A stretch of 64,000 bases of DNA from Marinobacterium rhizophilum. GTDB lineage: Bacteria > Pseudomonadota > Gammaproteobacteria > Pseudomonadales > Balneatricaceae. The DNA lies in NCBI RefSeq assembly GCF_024397915.1, contig NZ_CP073347.1, positions 4,588,001-4,652,000 of the forward strand. Reading direction: 5' to 3'. This document shows positions 34,377 to 45,689 of the stretch, in pieces. The notes under the pieces are model-generated. The model worked only from the letters and a program-made list of their open reading frames with translations. It ran no database searches and was not told the origin of the DNA. The position numbers were made by a program, and so were the translations under genes. Position 1 is the stretch's first letter, and every line of letters starts with the position of its first letter.

Positions 34377-34919
34377 ATGGAGTTCAAGCAACAGCTGGAG
34401 TTACTGGCGTCCTACAACGCCTGGATGAACGCGAAGGTCTACGAAGCGGCGGCGCGTCTGGATGCGCGGGAGCTTGCCAGGGATAGCGGCGCCTTTTTCG
34501 GCTCCGTGCTTGGAACCCTGAATCATATCGTCGTCGGGGATACCATCTGGCTGCAGCGGTTTGCGACACATCCTGCATGTGGCCTGACACTGCGCGAAGT
34601 GGCCGATTTGCCGCCGCCTGCGGCTCTGGACCAGCTGCTGTTCGCCGATCTGCAATCCCTGACAACACACCGGGTCTGGCTGGATGAACAGATTATCCAG
34701 TGGATCGCTGGGCTGACCGAAAGCGATCTGGAGCAGGTGCTGCACTACCGCAATACCAGGGGTATTGCTGCCAGCAAGCGTTACGCCAGCCTGATTCTCC
34801 ACTTTTTCAATCACCAGACGCATCACCGGGGCCAGGTATCGACCTTGTTGCAGCAGGCGGGGGAGGATATTGGGGTTACCGATCTGCTGGCGTTAATTCC
34901 GGATGAAACCGCGGTATGA
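34377..34919 (+). CDS. DinB-family protein
   Basis: 180 residues from the ATG at 34377 (GAGGG 6 bases upstream; the ATG at 34371 sits on the ribosome site). Four-helix DinB fold with the metal histidines: one in TLNHIVVGD (about 50) and two in HFFNHQTHHRGQVSTLL (about 142-150). These proteins are metal-dependent thiol transferases or unknown enzymes. No partner gene is evident. Confidence 0.88.
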   Translation: MEFKQQLELLASYNAWMNAKVYEAAARLDARELARDSGAFFGSVLGTLNHIVVGDTIWLQRFATHPACGLTLREVADLPPPAALDQLLFADLQSLTTHRVWLDEQIIQWIAGLTESDLEQVLHYRNTRGIAASKRYASLILHFFNHQTHHRGQVSTLLQQAGEDIGVTDLLALIPDETAV

Positions 34920-35137
34920 CCTTGTGGCTTGATTCGGCACCGTGGGCTCAGGCTCCGGGTGTCATTTTGGGAACGAAAACGGGTAACCCCTTTCCCGATA
35001 TTGGAACTGTACAATAAGGTCGTTTAGCGCATGCGACGGGTCATCAGCAGTCTTGAGCAGTTGGAAGACGGGCATCGATGCGGCAATGGCGCTTCAGGGT
35101 CGAGCCGTGCAACACAACGCGCAGGTGCAATAGTGAC

Positions 35138-35968
35138 ATGACAGACTCAAGCAAACCGCTGTTCTGGCGGGACCCACGGATGCCGCACCTGGAGCTGCGA
35201 AAGGTAGCTGACGGACGCAAGGCCTGCTATGCGCCGCACAGTCATACCCACTGGTCGCTGGGCGCCATCACCGAAGGCGCGAGCACCTTTTGCTACCGTG
35301 AAGACAGGTACCGAGTCAGTGCCGGGACCCTCGTGCTGATGAATCCGGACTGGGTCCACGCCTGTAATCCCATCGACAACCAGCCCTGGGCCTACCAGAT
35401 GCTCTACGTCGACACCGGCTGGCTGACGCAACTGCGTTACGATGCCGGGCTGCTGGAGGTGCCCCGCTGGCAGGATATTTCCACGGCTGTCATTACCGAT
35501 GCCTGCCTGTATGCGGGCTATGTTCGCATGGCGGACAGTCTGCTGGACCCGCAACGGGATCTGCTGGATAAGCAGACGCAAGTGGTCGCCTATCTGTCCA
35601 GCCTGATGCACGCGCTGGCCGGCCATACGCGGCAGCCGCCCCCGAGGGCACCGGAAGTGCTGCAGGCCGTGGCGGCGTACCTGGATGAGCGGGCGACAGA
35701 GGAGGTGTCCCTGGATACCTTGTGTGATCGCTCCGGCTACAGTCCCGGTCATCTCATCCGGGCCTTCAAGCAGCATTTTGGGCTCACGCCACATGCTTAC
35801 CAGATCAATCGCCGGATACAGTTCGGCCAGCAAGAGCTGAAAGGTGGCAGGCCCATTGTAGAGGCCGCGTTGAATGCGGGCTTTAACGACCAGCCGCATT
35901 TTCAGCGCACCTTCAAGCGGCTGGTTGCCGCGACGCCGGATCAGTACCGCAAGTCCCTATTCAAGTAA
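35138..35968 (+). CDS. AraC-family regulator
   Basis: 276 residues from the ATG at 35138 (AGGTG upstream). N-terminal cupin domain (about 20-110, YAPHSHTHWSLGAITEGAST) and C-terminal double HTH (about 190-276, LCDRSGYSPGHLIRAFKQHF and ALNAGFNDQPHFQRTFKRL). This is the class that senses small amino-acid-like ligands beside LysE exporters. Its stop overlaps the convergent LysE gene by 12 bp, so it is probably the exporter's regulator. Confidence 0.88.
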   Translation: MTDSSKPLFWRDPRMPHLELRKVADGRKACYAPHSHTHWSLGAITEGASTFCYREDRYRVSAGTLVLMNPDWVHACNPIDNQPWAYQMLYVDTGWLTQLRYDAGLLEVPRWQDISTAVITDACLYAGYVRMADSLLDPQRDLLDKQTQVVAYLSSLMHALAGHTRQPPPRAPEVLQAVAAYLDERATEEVSLDTLCDRSGYSPGHLIRAFKQHFGLTPHAYQINRRIQFGQQELKGGRPIVEAALNAGFNDQPHFQRTFKRLVAATPDQYRKSLFK

Positions 35969-36550
35969 CAGATAGACACAGCTGGCCGCGAGCAATGCTG
36001 CCAGTATCCGGTTAATGGTTGTCAGTAGCGCCGGCCTGTCGAGGTACCGGCGCAGAAAGGCGCCGGCGTAGACCCAGGTCCCCAGAGACAACCAGCAGAT
36101 GGGTAAATAGAGTGCGGCGAACAGCGTGAGTTGCCCCAGGTCGTCACCGCTGACGTATGCCCCGATGCCAGAAGCCGATGCCAGCCAGGCCTTGGGATTG
36201 AGCCATTGCATCAGGGCGCCGGTCATGAAGCCAGGTACCGTTTCGTTTGCTCCTTCCGGCAGTCGGCCGTCGTCCCGAGCCAGCCTGAAACTCAGGTAAA
36301 GCAAAAAGGCGATACCGGCCCAGCGCAGTGCCACATCCAGTCCCGGCAACACTGTCAGCATCGAATAGAGCCCCAGCCCCACGGCAACGAACAGGGCGAT
36401 AAAGCCCAGGGTGGCGCCGGTGACGAAGACTAGCCCCCGGCCCAGCGGATAGCGGGTACCGCAGCTCAGGCATACCAGGTTTACCGGGCCCGGTGAAATG
36501 GATGCTGCCAGGGCAAAGGCCGACATCGGCAAGATCATGGAAAGGCTCAT
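35957..36550 (-). CDS. LysE/RhtB-family amino-acid exporter
   Basis: 197 residues from the ATG at 36550, 7 bases after AGGAG; the ATG at 36556 is too close to it. Six helices. Family signature near the N-terminus: SPGPVNLVCLSCGTRYPLGRG (key residues SPGP and the GxxxG), followed by GFIALFVAVGLG. Exports amino acids or homoserine-like metabolites. Between two AraC genes, one intact and one truncated. Confidence 0.9.
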   Translation of the reverse strand: MSLSMILPMSAFALAASISPGPVNLVCLSCGTRYPLGRGLVFVTGATLGFIALFVAVGLGLYSMLTVLPGLDVALRWAGIAFLLYLSFRLARDDGRLPEGANETVPGFMTGALMQWLNPKAWLASASGIGAYVSGDDLGQLTLFAALYLPICWLSLGTWVYAGAFLRRYLDRPALLTTINRILAALLAASCVYLLLE

Positions 36551-36665
36551 CGTCATACTCCTGGGTGATAATGGCCGAAGTTTGCAGTGTCGGGTGTTGA
36601 AGATATTGAAGAAAATTGCGGTGGGTATAGTTCAAGCACATAGGTGACAGTGCAAGTTCAATAAC

Positions 36666-37211
36666 ATGGGTAACACTTGGCCTGCGTTCAGGAGGGGGCC
36701 GCTCCCGCAGGGGCTTGCACTCGCGCGCTGGGACGACGCATTCTGTGACGCGCTATTGCGGCTGCTGCAATTGGGGGATTGCCCGGCGGATACGGCGATA
36801 CTGGGTGACGGTCGGCTGCTGGAACTGTATTACGCAATACTCAAGGGGGATGCGGGGGACTGTGCAAGGCGCGCATTTGGCGTGGGCAATGAGATCGCCC
36901 GGGCAATTGAGCATTTGTCTTCCCGCCTGGACGAAGCGGTCACCATTGATGATATGGCGACACAGGCAGGGATGAGCCGGGCCGTATTCCATCGCAAATT
37001 CAAGCAGGCTACCACGATGTCGCCTATTCAGTTTGTGAAGTCCATGCGCCTGAACAGTGCAGCCATGAAGATTGCCGGAGGAATGAATGTGAGCGAAGCG
37101 GCTATGGAGGTGGGCTACGTGAGCTCCTCTCAATTCAGCCGGGAGTTCAAACGCATGTACGGGCAGTCTCCCAGGCTGTGGGTCCAGTCCAGGCTGGCCC
37201 CGCAGGAATAA
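36666..37211 (+). pseudogene. AraC-family regulator lacking its N-terminal domain
   Basis: 181 residues. The C-terminal double HTH is intact: MATQAGMSRAVFHRKFKQAT and AAMEVGYVSSSQFSREFKRMYG. The preceding part (WDDAFCDALLRLLQLGDCPADTA) matches the middle of AraC_N-type regulators of about 300 residues, but some 110 residues of the sensor domain are missing. The ATG at 36666 has no clear ribosome site. Either a truncated relic or a constitutive DNA-binding fragment. It is divergent from lysE, where such a regulator would normally sit. Confidence 0.6.
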
Positions 37212-37384
37212 CATGACGGACGGCCATGTACTAAATCCCTGTAGTGCATGTGTATAGGCGGCCCCCACCACTCGTCATCCATTAAAAATGGGCGCAAGTG
37301 CGTGGGCGTGCCGGGTGCTATTGGATTAATACCACCGGCCTAACAAGTGCCTTCGCGCCACCAACCTTCCCGCTGCCCCTGGTT

Positions 37385-38296
37385 TTAGAACGGAGCATAG
37401 TCGTCTTGCACCGCGGCTGGCACAGTCCAGCGCTCATGCGCGTTGATGGCCGTGCGCTGGGTACCCTGCGGCGGCAGTCGCCCATGATCGCCGTACAGCC
37501 AGAGTACGAAGTTGGTGCGCTCGCCACTGGTGATGGGCTGAGCTGCGTGGGCAACGTTGCCGCGATGGATCATGGCGGTGCCGGGTTTGAATGTCAGCCC
37601 TTTGGCCTGGCCCGAGTACGGATCGAAAAAGTCGACAGCAGAGCCGGTAAATTCTTCCCCGGGCAGGTTGAGGTTAATGTTCAGCGTCACTGCGGACGCA
37701 TCGGTATGCGGGCGAATCGAGGCGTCTGTGTTTGGCTGGTAGTGAATGGAAAAGCCAAATGTCTGGGTGTCGTACCCCATCACTTCGGGGAACAGGAGCC
37801 GGGCGATCGGGCGCATATAGGTATCAAGGAGCTCGCGGTAAAACGCCTGGAAGTCGGGCGCGCCAAGGTAGCCCTCCGAGCGGCGGTCAAGCATGGCGCC
37901 ACGACGATTCAGCACAATTCCATAGGGCGGGCGCAGCGGGATCTGTGCATCCCATACGGCTTCCAGGTAGGTGCGCAAGTCTGCCAGGCGCTCCGGGTCG
38001 AAGAACTGGCACTGGAAAACGTTCGGGGCCACTTCCTGCCACAGGTCCAGCACAGCCTGCTCTTTCGTTGGGTCTTCCCAGGCCTGCATAACGGCGCTGC
38101 GCAAATGCTTGTCGAGCAGCGAGCTGTCGAGGCTGAAAAGGCGATCCTGCTCGCCTTCTTCCCACTCTTTCCAGGCATTGCTGAGCAGGTCTCTGTTCTT
38201 GTCCCAAAACCGTTGTACCGATGGGTCGCGGTGCAGCATTGCTTCTCGCGAAGGTAGGGCCAGGGTGCGTGCGCGCTTTAACTGGTTAAGTGACAT
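37385..38296 (-). CDS. 2-oxoglutarate/Fe(II) dioxygenase
   Basis: 303 residues from the ATG at 38296; an upstream TTG at 38308 abuts the GGAG site directly and is less likely. Iron triad: His and Asp in RPHTDASAVTLNINLN (about 200), distal His in IHRGNVAHAAQPI (about 258), and the 2OG-binding Arg in SGERTNFVLW. The strand order is that of prolyl/lysyl-hydroxylase-type double-stranded beta-helix enzymes. Substrate unknown; there is no obvious NRPS or partner gene. Confidence 0.82.
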   Translation of the reverse strand: MSLNQLKRARTLALPSREAMLHRDPSVQRFWDKNRDLLSNAWKEWEEGEQDRLFSLDSSLLDKHLRSAVMQAWEDPTKEQAVLDLWQEVAPNVFQCQFFDPERLADLRTYLEAVWDAQIPLRPPYGIVLNRRGAMLDRRSEGYLGAPDFQAFYRELLDTYMRPIARLLFPEVMGYDTQTFGFSIHYQPNTDASIRPHTDASAVTLNINLNLPGEEFTGSAVDFFDPYSGQAKGLTFKPGTAMIHRGNVAHAAQPITSGERTNFVLWLYGDHGRLPPQGTQRTAINAHERWTVPAAVQDDYAPF

Positions 38297-38586
38297 GGTT
38301 CGTATCAACTCCGGCTGTATTTCCAGGTGATCGCTCTCACCTTTTCGAGGAGTTCAATCTATTGCAGTTGTTTTTACTAATAAACAGCGCTGTGAAGGAA
38401 ACAGAATCAGGATTATGAATATTATTGGCCGCTGTTCTGCCGGGTAAGGTCGTCCCTGACACCCGTTTCTCAATCATGACAGCGGCGCTTGCGCGTGCCC
38501 CGTCGTTCACCGGCCCAGAGCTGCTATTTTTAGAGAAAACTGCATTCGGGCAGGAGCGGGCATCGAGTCGGTGTTCAGGGAGGCGT

Positions 38587-39330
38587 ATGCAATCCTTTAT
38601 CAGTTTCATTGAACAGCTGGTTGAGCTGGGGGCGGCGCTGGCCTGGCCCGCAACGGTGCTGGCTGTGCTGTATTATCTTCGCGATCCGGCTGGTGATCTG
38701 TTGCAGGCACTGGCGGATCGGATCAAGGACCCGCGCAGCGAGGTGTCCATCGGCAGGGAAGGCTTGGCAATAAAATCGCGGCTGGAAGCCCTCGAAATCG
38801 ACCAGGAGCAAACCAAGTCGCTGACACTTCAGGCGCTGGGGGTCAGCGAGCGGGGGATGCAAGAGCCAGGAACCCAGAGTATTGAGCTGGATGCGGATCT
38901 GTTGCGGCTTGCCGATGATTACCTGGCCATCGATGATCCGAGCTGGTCCAAGCGGGTGCGCCTGAAGGATGCCGCCGCAATGCAGATGGCGGACCTCGTC
39001 ATCACCCGCAATATTCCCCGGCAGCTCATGGCGCAACAACAGCATGAGGGCATCATTCTGGCCCTTGCGGCGGCATCCCATGCGTTGCCCACGGCGGATG
39101 ACACGGAGCTTCTGGTTCAGGTCGCGGGCGAAGCCCAAAGGCTGCATGTCAGATACCGGATCCTGATGGCCATCGGCCGCCTGATTGAGCGGGGCCTGGT
39201 CGATAGCGATCAGGCCGATGCTATCGGCCATGTCCTGCAGTCCTACAAGCGGGGCGCAGATGTATCGCTGCGCAACCGTCTTGCCTATACCGAAAACCTG
39301 ATCAAGGCCGCGGCGCAGCCCGGCGCCTGA
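38587..39330 (+). CDS. Hypothetical protein with one membrane helix
   Basis: 247 residues from the ATG at 38587, preceded by GGGAGG at short spacing. One hydrophobic segment near the N-terminus (FISFIEQLVELGAALAWPAT, about 4-40), then a charged, helical cytoplasmic part (SLTLQALGVSERGMQEP, HVLQSYKRGADVSLRNRLAY). I do not recognise a family. The next gene, TraX-like, is convergent. Confidence 0.6.
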   Translation: MQSFISFIEQLVELGAALAWPATVLAVLYYLRDPAGDLLQALADRIKDPRSEVSIGREGLAIKSRLEALEIDQEQTKSLTLQALGVSERGMQEPGTQSIELDADLLRLADDYLAIDDPSWSKRVRLKDAAAMQMADLVITRNIPRQLMAQQQHEGIILALAAASHALPTADDTELLVQVAGEAQRLHVRYRILMAIGRLIERGLVDSDQADAIGHVLQSYKRGADVSLRNRLAYTENLIKAAAQPGA

Positions 39331-39385
39331 GGCTGTTTTGTTTAAGCCCGGTTCGTTTGCAGGGCCGGGCGCTGACGATCACCCG

Positions 39386-40111
39386 TTACCCCACGTCTCC
39401 CACCATCGTACGAAGCAGCCAGATCACCCCCAGGTGCAGCGGGTAGTAGGCGTAGAAGACCCAGCGCAGGCGGGGTAGCTGCAGGTCGAAGCGCGTCGCG
39501 GCGAGGATCAGCGGTATGGCGGCCAGTGCCCAGTGGTTGCCGTTGCTGAGGGCGAGGGCCGCGCAGGCGAGCAGTGTTGCGATAGCGGCGGGCAGGGATG
39601 GCTGCTTGCAGTAGAACCAGGTTGCAACACCGAGGCTTAGGCCCAGCCAGCCGTATTCCACCAGGCTGCCGGCCACCATGAACAGGATGCCGGCTGCCAC
39701 TCGATCAGTGGGATCATTGCGCTCGATCAGGTACAGGGTGATGCTGAGTGCCAGCAGCGAAAACAGCACGTTCAACGGCCACCAGCCGGCATGCAGCAGA
39801 TCCCCCAGGGCGATGAAGGGCACCGATGCAAGAGTGCCGAACAGCGCCAGGCGCTTAACCGTGCGCGGGTAGGTGCCGCGCTCAAGCTGGCCCGGGCGGG
39901 CCAGGTTGCAGGCCAGCACGAACACGAAAATCGGCAGGGCGATGCGGCCCAGCTCGAACAGAATTGGCAGGGTGCCGTTCAGCAGGAAGCGGTTGACGTG
40001 ATCGCCGGTCATCAGCAGCAGCGCGAGCCACTTCAGCCCCTCCAGCGTGCCACCGGGCGGGGCAAGGGCGGGCAGGGCAACTGGGTATTGGCTGTTTGGC
40101 GCGGCGCTCAT
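39386..40111 (-). CDS. TraX-family membrane protein
   Basis: 241 residues, about seven helices. GTLEGLKWLALLLMTGDHVN carries the typical K...D-H near the first helix, and RIALPIFVFVLACNLAR follows. TraX acetylates F pilin, but stand-alone chromosomal relatives are widespread and probably acylate other surface molecules. No transfer genes are near, so no conjugation role can be claimed. Confidence 0.85.
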   Translation of the reverse strand: MSAAPNSQYPVALPALAPPGGTLEGLKWLALLLMTGDHVNRFLLNGTLPILFELGRIALPIFVFVLACNLARPGQLERGTYPRTVKRLALFGTLASVPFIALGDLLHAGWWPLNVLFSLLALSITLYLIERNDPTDRVAAGILFMVAGSLVEYGWLGLSLGVATWFYCKQPSLPAAIATLLACAALALSNGNHWALAAIPLILAATRFDLQLPRLRWVFYAYYPLHLGVIWLLRTMVGDVG

Positions 40112-40376
40112 TTCAACCCTGGCTTTGGAAGCTGTGGCGGTGGGGTGAAACAGTAGCAGTTTGGTAACCGGGCGTCTGGCTGGCAGGGCTATTATGGGCT
40201 GAGTCGTGCCTTTTTCGCGCCACTATTAATTTTCTTTATAAATAAATAATCTAAAAAAACAAACTTAATAAATATATAGGCCCGTTGCACACTGTTACTG
40301 ACTTCAGGGGCGCCAGGACTGTTGAATCGTCCGGGTGTTGGCGGATCTAATCCCATAAAAACAACAGGGAGAATGG

Positions 40377-42329
<1,953 letters not shown>

Positions 42330-42457
42330 CCAAGCCCGCAATAGAGCCCTCAGGCCTGTGCAAAGGGCCCGGGGGCTGTTATTTTCAGGCGACATTTTTT
42401 AGGGCGCCAGGTGTCCCTCTGCCCGCGCCATCTGCATCCGGAACTAGAGGAGCCTGT

Positions 42458-42910
42458 ATGGATATTGCGGTAGCAGCGCTGGAACCTGGCGACAGGGATC
42501 AGTGGGAGTCTCTTTTTAACAGCTACGCGGACTTTTACAAGATGCCAATGAGTGCCGAGACCCGGGACCGGGTCTGGGCATGGATAGCGTCGGGCGAGAT
42601 GAAATTTTTTGGCATTATGGCCAAGGACTCCCAGGGCAAGGCGCTGGGGTTTATGCATTTTCGCGAAATGCCCTCGCCATTAAGGGGCTCTATGGTGGGT
42701 TTTCTGGATGATCTCTATGTCTGCCCGGCGGCAAGGGGAGAAGGTGTTGTGGATGCCCTGTTTGACGGTCTGAATGAGACGGCCGCTGCACAGGGGTGGC
42801 CCTTTGTTCGCTGGGTCACCGCCGAGAATAATTACCGGGGGCGGGGCCCGTATGACAGGCTGGCTGAAAAGACGCACTGGGTGACCTATCAGAAAGACAC
42901 CACCCTTTAG
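42458..42910 (+). CDS. GNAT-family N-acetyltransferase
   Basis: 150 residues. Motif A for acetyl-CoA: LDDLYVCPAARGEGVVDALF (about 84-103), followed by WVTAENNYRGRGPYDRLAEK with the Asn and Tyr of motif B. A GAGGAGCC site precedes the ATG. Acceptor unknown. Confidence 0.88.
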   Translation: MDIAVAALEPGDRDQWESLFNSYADFYKMPMSAETRDRVWAWIASGEMKFFGIMAKDSQGKALGFMHFREMPSPLRGSMVGFLDDLYVCPAARGEGVVDALFDGLNETAAAQGWPFVRWVTAENNYRGRGPYDRLAEKTHWVTYQKDTTL

Positions 42911-42955
42911 CGGCTTTGACCAGCGCTGCTCGATCAGGAATTCGAGGGACCGAAG

Positions 42956-43675
42956 ATGAATGTATTGGTGATTGGCGCCACGGGTGCCACGGGGCGCCTG
43001 CTGGTGGCGCAGCTGCTGGCCGGCGGGGCCGGGGTCAGGGCCATCGTGCGCTCGGTCGATGCCGTGCCCGCAGACATCAGGCAGCATCCGCGTTGCAGCC
43101 TGGTTGAGGCCGGGGTGCACGACATCGACACTGCCGCCATGGCGGCGCACCTCGACGGCTGCGAGGCGGTGGCCCTGTGCCTGGGGCACAACCTGACCTT
43201 CAGGGGTATCTACGGCCACCCGCGCATGCTGGTGCGCGATACGGTGCGTACCCTGTGCCAGGCGATCAGGCTCAACGCCGCAGCGCGGCCGGTGCGGTTG
43301 ATCCTGATGAATACCACGGGCAACGCGAATCGTGACCTGGCGGAGAAGGCCTCCTTTGGTCAGAGGTGCGTTATCGCGCTGCTGCGTGTACTGCTGCCGC
43401 CCCACCTGGATAACGAACGGGCGGCGGATTACCTGCGCACCGAGGTGGGCCAGTCCGACGCCCATGTCGAATGGGTGGCGGTGCGTCCCGACAGGCTTGT
43501 CGATGCGAAGCAGGTCACGCAATACCGCCTGCATCCATCCCCCGTGCGCAACCCGATCTTCGACTCGGGCGACAGCAGCCGCATCAATGTGGCCCACCTG
43601 ATGGCGGAGCTGGCGACCGACGACGGACTCTGGCAGCAATGGAAAGGGCAGATGCCGGTGCTGTACAACGCCTGA
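42956..43675 (+). CDS. NAD(P)-binding protein, atypical SDR / NmrA-like
   Basis: 239 residues. Rossmann start MNVLVIGATGATGRLLVAQLL (key GATGATG loop), then MNTTGNANRDLAEKA and WVAVRPDRLVD. The catalytic YxxxK of classical SDRs is not seen in place, which points to an atypical or NmrA-like redox sensor. GAGGGACC precedes the ATG. It lies 45 bp after the acetyltransferase gene and may be co-transcribed. Confidence 0.82.
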   Translation: MNVLVIGATGATGRLLVAQLLAGGAGVRAIVRSVDAVPADIRQHPRCSLVEAGVHDIDTAAMAAHLDGCEAVALCLGHNLTFRGIYGHPRMLVRDTVRTLCQAIRLNAAARPVRLILMNTTGNANRDLAEKASFGQRCVIALLRVLLPPHLDNERAADYLRTEVGQSDAHVEWVAVRPDRLVDAKQVTQYRLHPSPVRNPIFDSGDSSRINVAHLMAELATDDGLWQQWKGQMPVLYNA

Positions 43676-43738
43676 GCGCGGCCCCTGGGACCTTGCCGGT
43701 GCTGATTGCTGGTGGTCTCTGCCCGCAGGCCGGGGCTG

Positions 43739-44638
43739 CTAGAAGGCTTCCTTCTCGAGCTCGCCAAACAACCAGTCCTGAAAGCTGCGAATCTTGGGTA
43801 GGTCGACCTGGGTTTTCAGCACGTTGAAGGTGTAGCCCTGCACCTTTGGCCCCTGTAATCCCAGCGGTGCAACCAGCCGGCCGGTTTGCAGCTCGCGCTG
43901 CACCAGCAGCAGGCTGTCCAGCAATACCCCCATGCCATCCACCGCCGCACTGATGGCCATGAAAGAGCGGTCAAAGCGCGGCCCGCGTGACGTATCCAGC
44001 GGCACCTTGCGGTGCTGGCGCAGCCAGTCGCGCCAGCTGACGAGGCACACCTCGCTGTGGATCAGGGTATGGTGGCGCAGATCTGCCACGGAGCGAATGG
44101 GGAAGTCGCCATTCGCCAGTTCCGGTGCGCACAGGGGCACAATGGTTTCCGCCGGGAAGGGGATCACCATGGTGCCGGTGGGCTGCAGCTTGCGTGTGCC
44201 GTAGCGGATATCGATGTCGGCGCCCAGGGTGAGCAGGTCGGCGGATTCGTGGGAGGCATTGAGCCTGACGTCGATGTCCGGCTGCAGCGAACTGAAGCGC
44301 GCCAGGCGGGGCATCAGCCACTGTGATGCGAAGCTGGGCGTGGAGTGGACGGTCAGGATATCGCTCCTGGCGGTGCGCCCCAGGTCCCGTGTCGCCATGT
44401 CGATCCGGTTAAAAGCCGCTGTCACTTCCTCGGCATAGCGCCGTCCCGCATCCGTGAGCACCACGGCCCGATGCACCCGGTGAAACAGCTTTACCCCGAA
44501 CTGCTCCTCCAGCAACTTGATCTGGTGACTGATCGCCGATGGCGTCACGAAGAGCTCATCGGCGGCCAGTGCGAAGGAGGATAGCCGTGAGGCGGCCTCG
44601 AATGCCTGTACAGCCTTGATCGGTACCCTGGACTGCAT
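43739..44638 (-). CDS. LysR-family regulator (GcvA-like)
   Basis: 299 residues from the ATG at 44638; a GTG at 44650 would add four residues. HTH: RVPIKAVQAFEAASRLSSFA and ADELFVTPSAISHQIKLLEE. GcvA-type effector domain ending LPKIRSFQDWLFGELEKEA. It is divergent from the transketolase operon with a 199-bp gap and is its likely regulator. Overlapping palindromes CTCACGTGAG (44646-44655) and TGAGCTCA lie at its start, possible autoregulatory sites. Confidence 0.9.
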   Translation of the reverse strand: MQSRVPIKAVQAFEAASRLSSFALAADELFVTPSAISHQIKLLEEQFGVKLFHRVHRAVVLTDAGRRYAEEVTAAFNRIDMATRDLGRTARSDILTVHSTPSFASQWLMPRLARFSSLQPDIDVRLNASHESADLLTLGADIDIRYGTRKLQPTGTMVIPFPAETIVPLCAPELANGDFPIRSVADLRHHTLIHSEVCLVSWRDWLRQHRKVPLDTSRGPRFDRSFMAISAAVDGMGVLLDSLLLVQRELQTGRLVAPLGLQGPKVQGYTFNVLKTQVDLPKIRSFQDWLFGELEKEAF

Positions 44639-44837
44639 CGGCTTTCTCACGTGAGCTCAGTTCATCTATCGGCCACATTAATTCGTTTGAGCCCAAAAAT
44701 GCAAGCGCATAAGCTCCTAATCACTCGCTGGCCGCAGGCCGACTAGCAGGCGGGTACCGGGCTGATGCTGTCCGCCCGGAATGCACGAATTCTAAATCAC
44801 CTTCACTGGAAGGCGACCGCAACCGAAGGAGAACGGG

Positions 44838-45689
44838 GTGGATACAAGTATAAAAGAAGCCCGCACCACACTCGCCGAGCATGCCTACCGCATTCGCCGC
44901 AATGCGCTGCTGATGGGCGAGGTTCAGGGGCAGGGATATATCGGCCAGGCGCTCGATATCGCCGATGTTCTGGCGGTGGCGTACTGCCATGCGATGAACT
45001 TGAAAGCGGAAGATCCGCAATGGGAAGGCCGGGACCGTTTCCTGCTGTCCAACGGTCACTACGCGATTGCTCTCTACGCTGCGCTGATCGAGGCAGGCAC
45101 CATCCCGCAGGAGGAGCTCGAAACCTACGGCAGTGATGACAGCCGCCTGCCGATGTCCGGCATGGCGAGCTACACGCCGGGCATGGAGATGTCCGGTGGC
45201 TCGCTCGGCCAGGGCCTGACCATTGCTGTTGGGCGCTGCCTGGGCCTCAAGCGCAAGGGCTCCGACGCTTTCGTCTATACGCTGTTCTCGGATGGCGAGC
45301 TGGACGAGGGGGCCGTCTGGGAAGGCCTGATGTCGGCGGCGCACTGGAAACTCGACAACCTGATTGCCATCGTCGATGTGAACAACCAGCAGGCCGACGG
45401 CCCCTCCGGCGAGATCATGGCATTCGAGCCCCTGGTCGAGAAAATGGAGGCCTTCGGCTGGTTTACGCAGCGTGTCGACGGCAATGATCTCGATGCCGTA
45501 CTCGAGGCTTTCGATGCCGCACGCCAGCATCCGGAGCCGAAACCGCGCATGATTATCGCCGATACCCGCATGGGCTGCGGTGTGCCCTTTCTGGAAGCCC
45601 GCGAAAAGAACCATTTCATCCGTGTCGATGAGCACGAATGGCAGCTCGCCCTGCAAGCCCTGGCTGCCGGCGCCGGGAGAACCGCATGA
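44838..45689 (+). CDS. Two-subunit transketolase, N-terminal (TPP-binding) subunit
   Basis: 283 residues, GTG start after GAAGGAGAA. The chain corresponds to the first half of transketolase: FLLSNGHYAIALYAAL, GSLGQGLTIAVG, and the TPP/Mg motif SDGELDEGAVWEGL...VDVNNQQADGPSGE (about 155-195). In the loop where normal transketolase has GHPG with a donor-binding His, this protein reads GQGYIGQALDIAD. Such split transketolases occur in the D-apiose (apulose-4-P) pathway and related loci. The stop overlaps the next start by 4 bp. Confidence 0.9.
   Translation: MDTSIKEARTTLAEHAYRIRRNALLMGEVQGQGYIGQALDIADVLAVAYCHAMNLKAEDPQWEGRDRFLLSNGHYAIALYAALIEAGTIPQEELETYGSDDSRLPMSGMASYTPGMEMSGGSLGQGLTIAVGRCLGLKRKGSDAFVYTLFSDGELDEGAVWEGLMSAAHWKLDNLIAIVDVNNQQADGPSGEIMAFEPLVEKMEAFGWFTQRVDGNDLDAVLEAFDAARQHPEPKPRMIIADTRMGCGVPFLEAREKNHFIRVDEHEWQLALQALAAGAGRTA

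Noticed and set aside
38337..38609. 90-codon minus-strand ORF
   Set aside because: It overlaps the start of the gene at 38587 head to head, has no family resemblance and no ribosome site.
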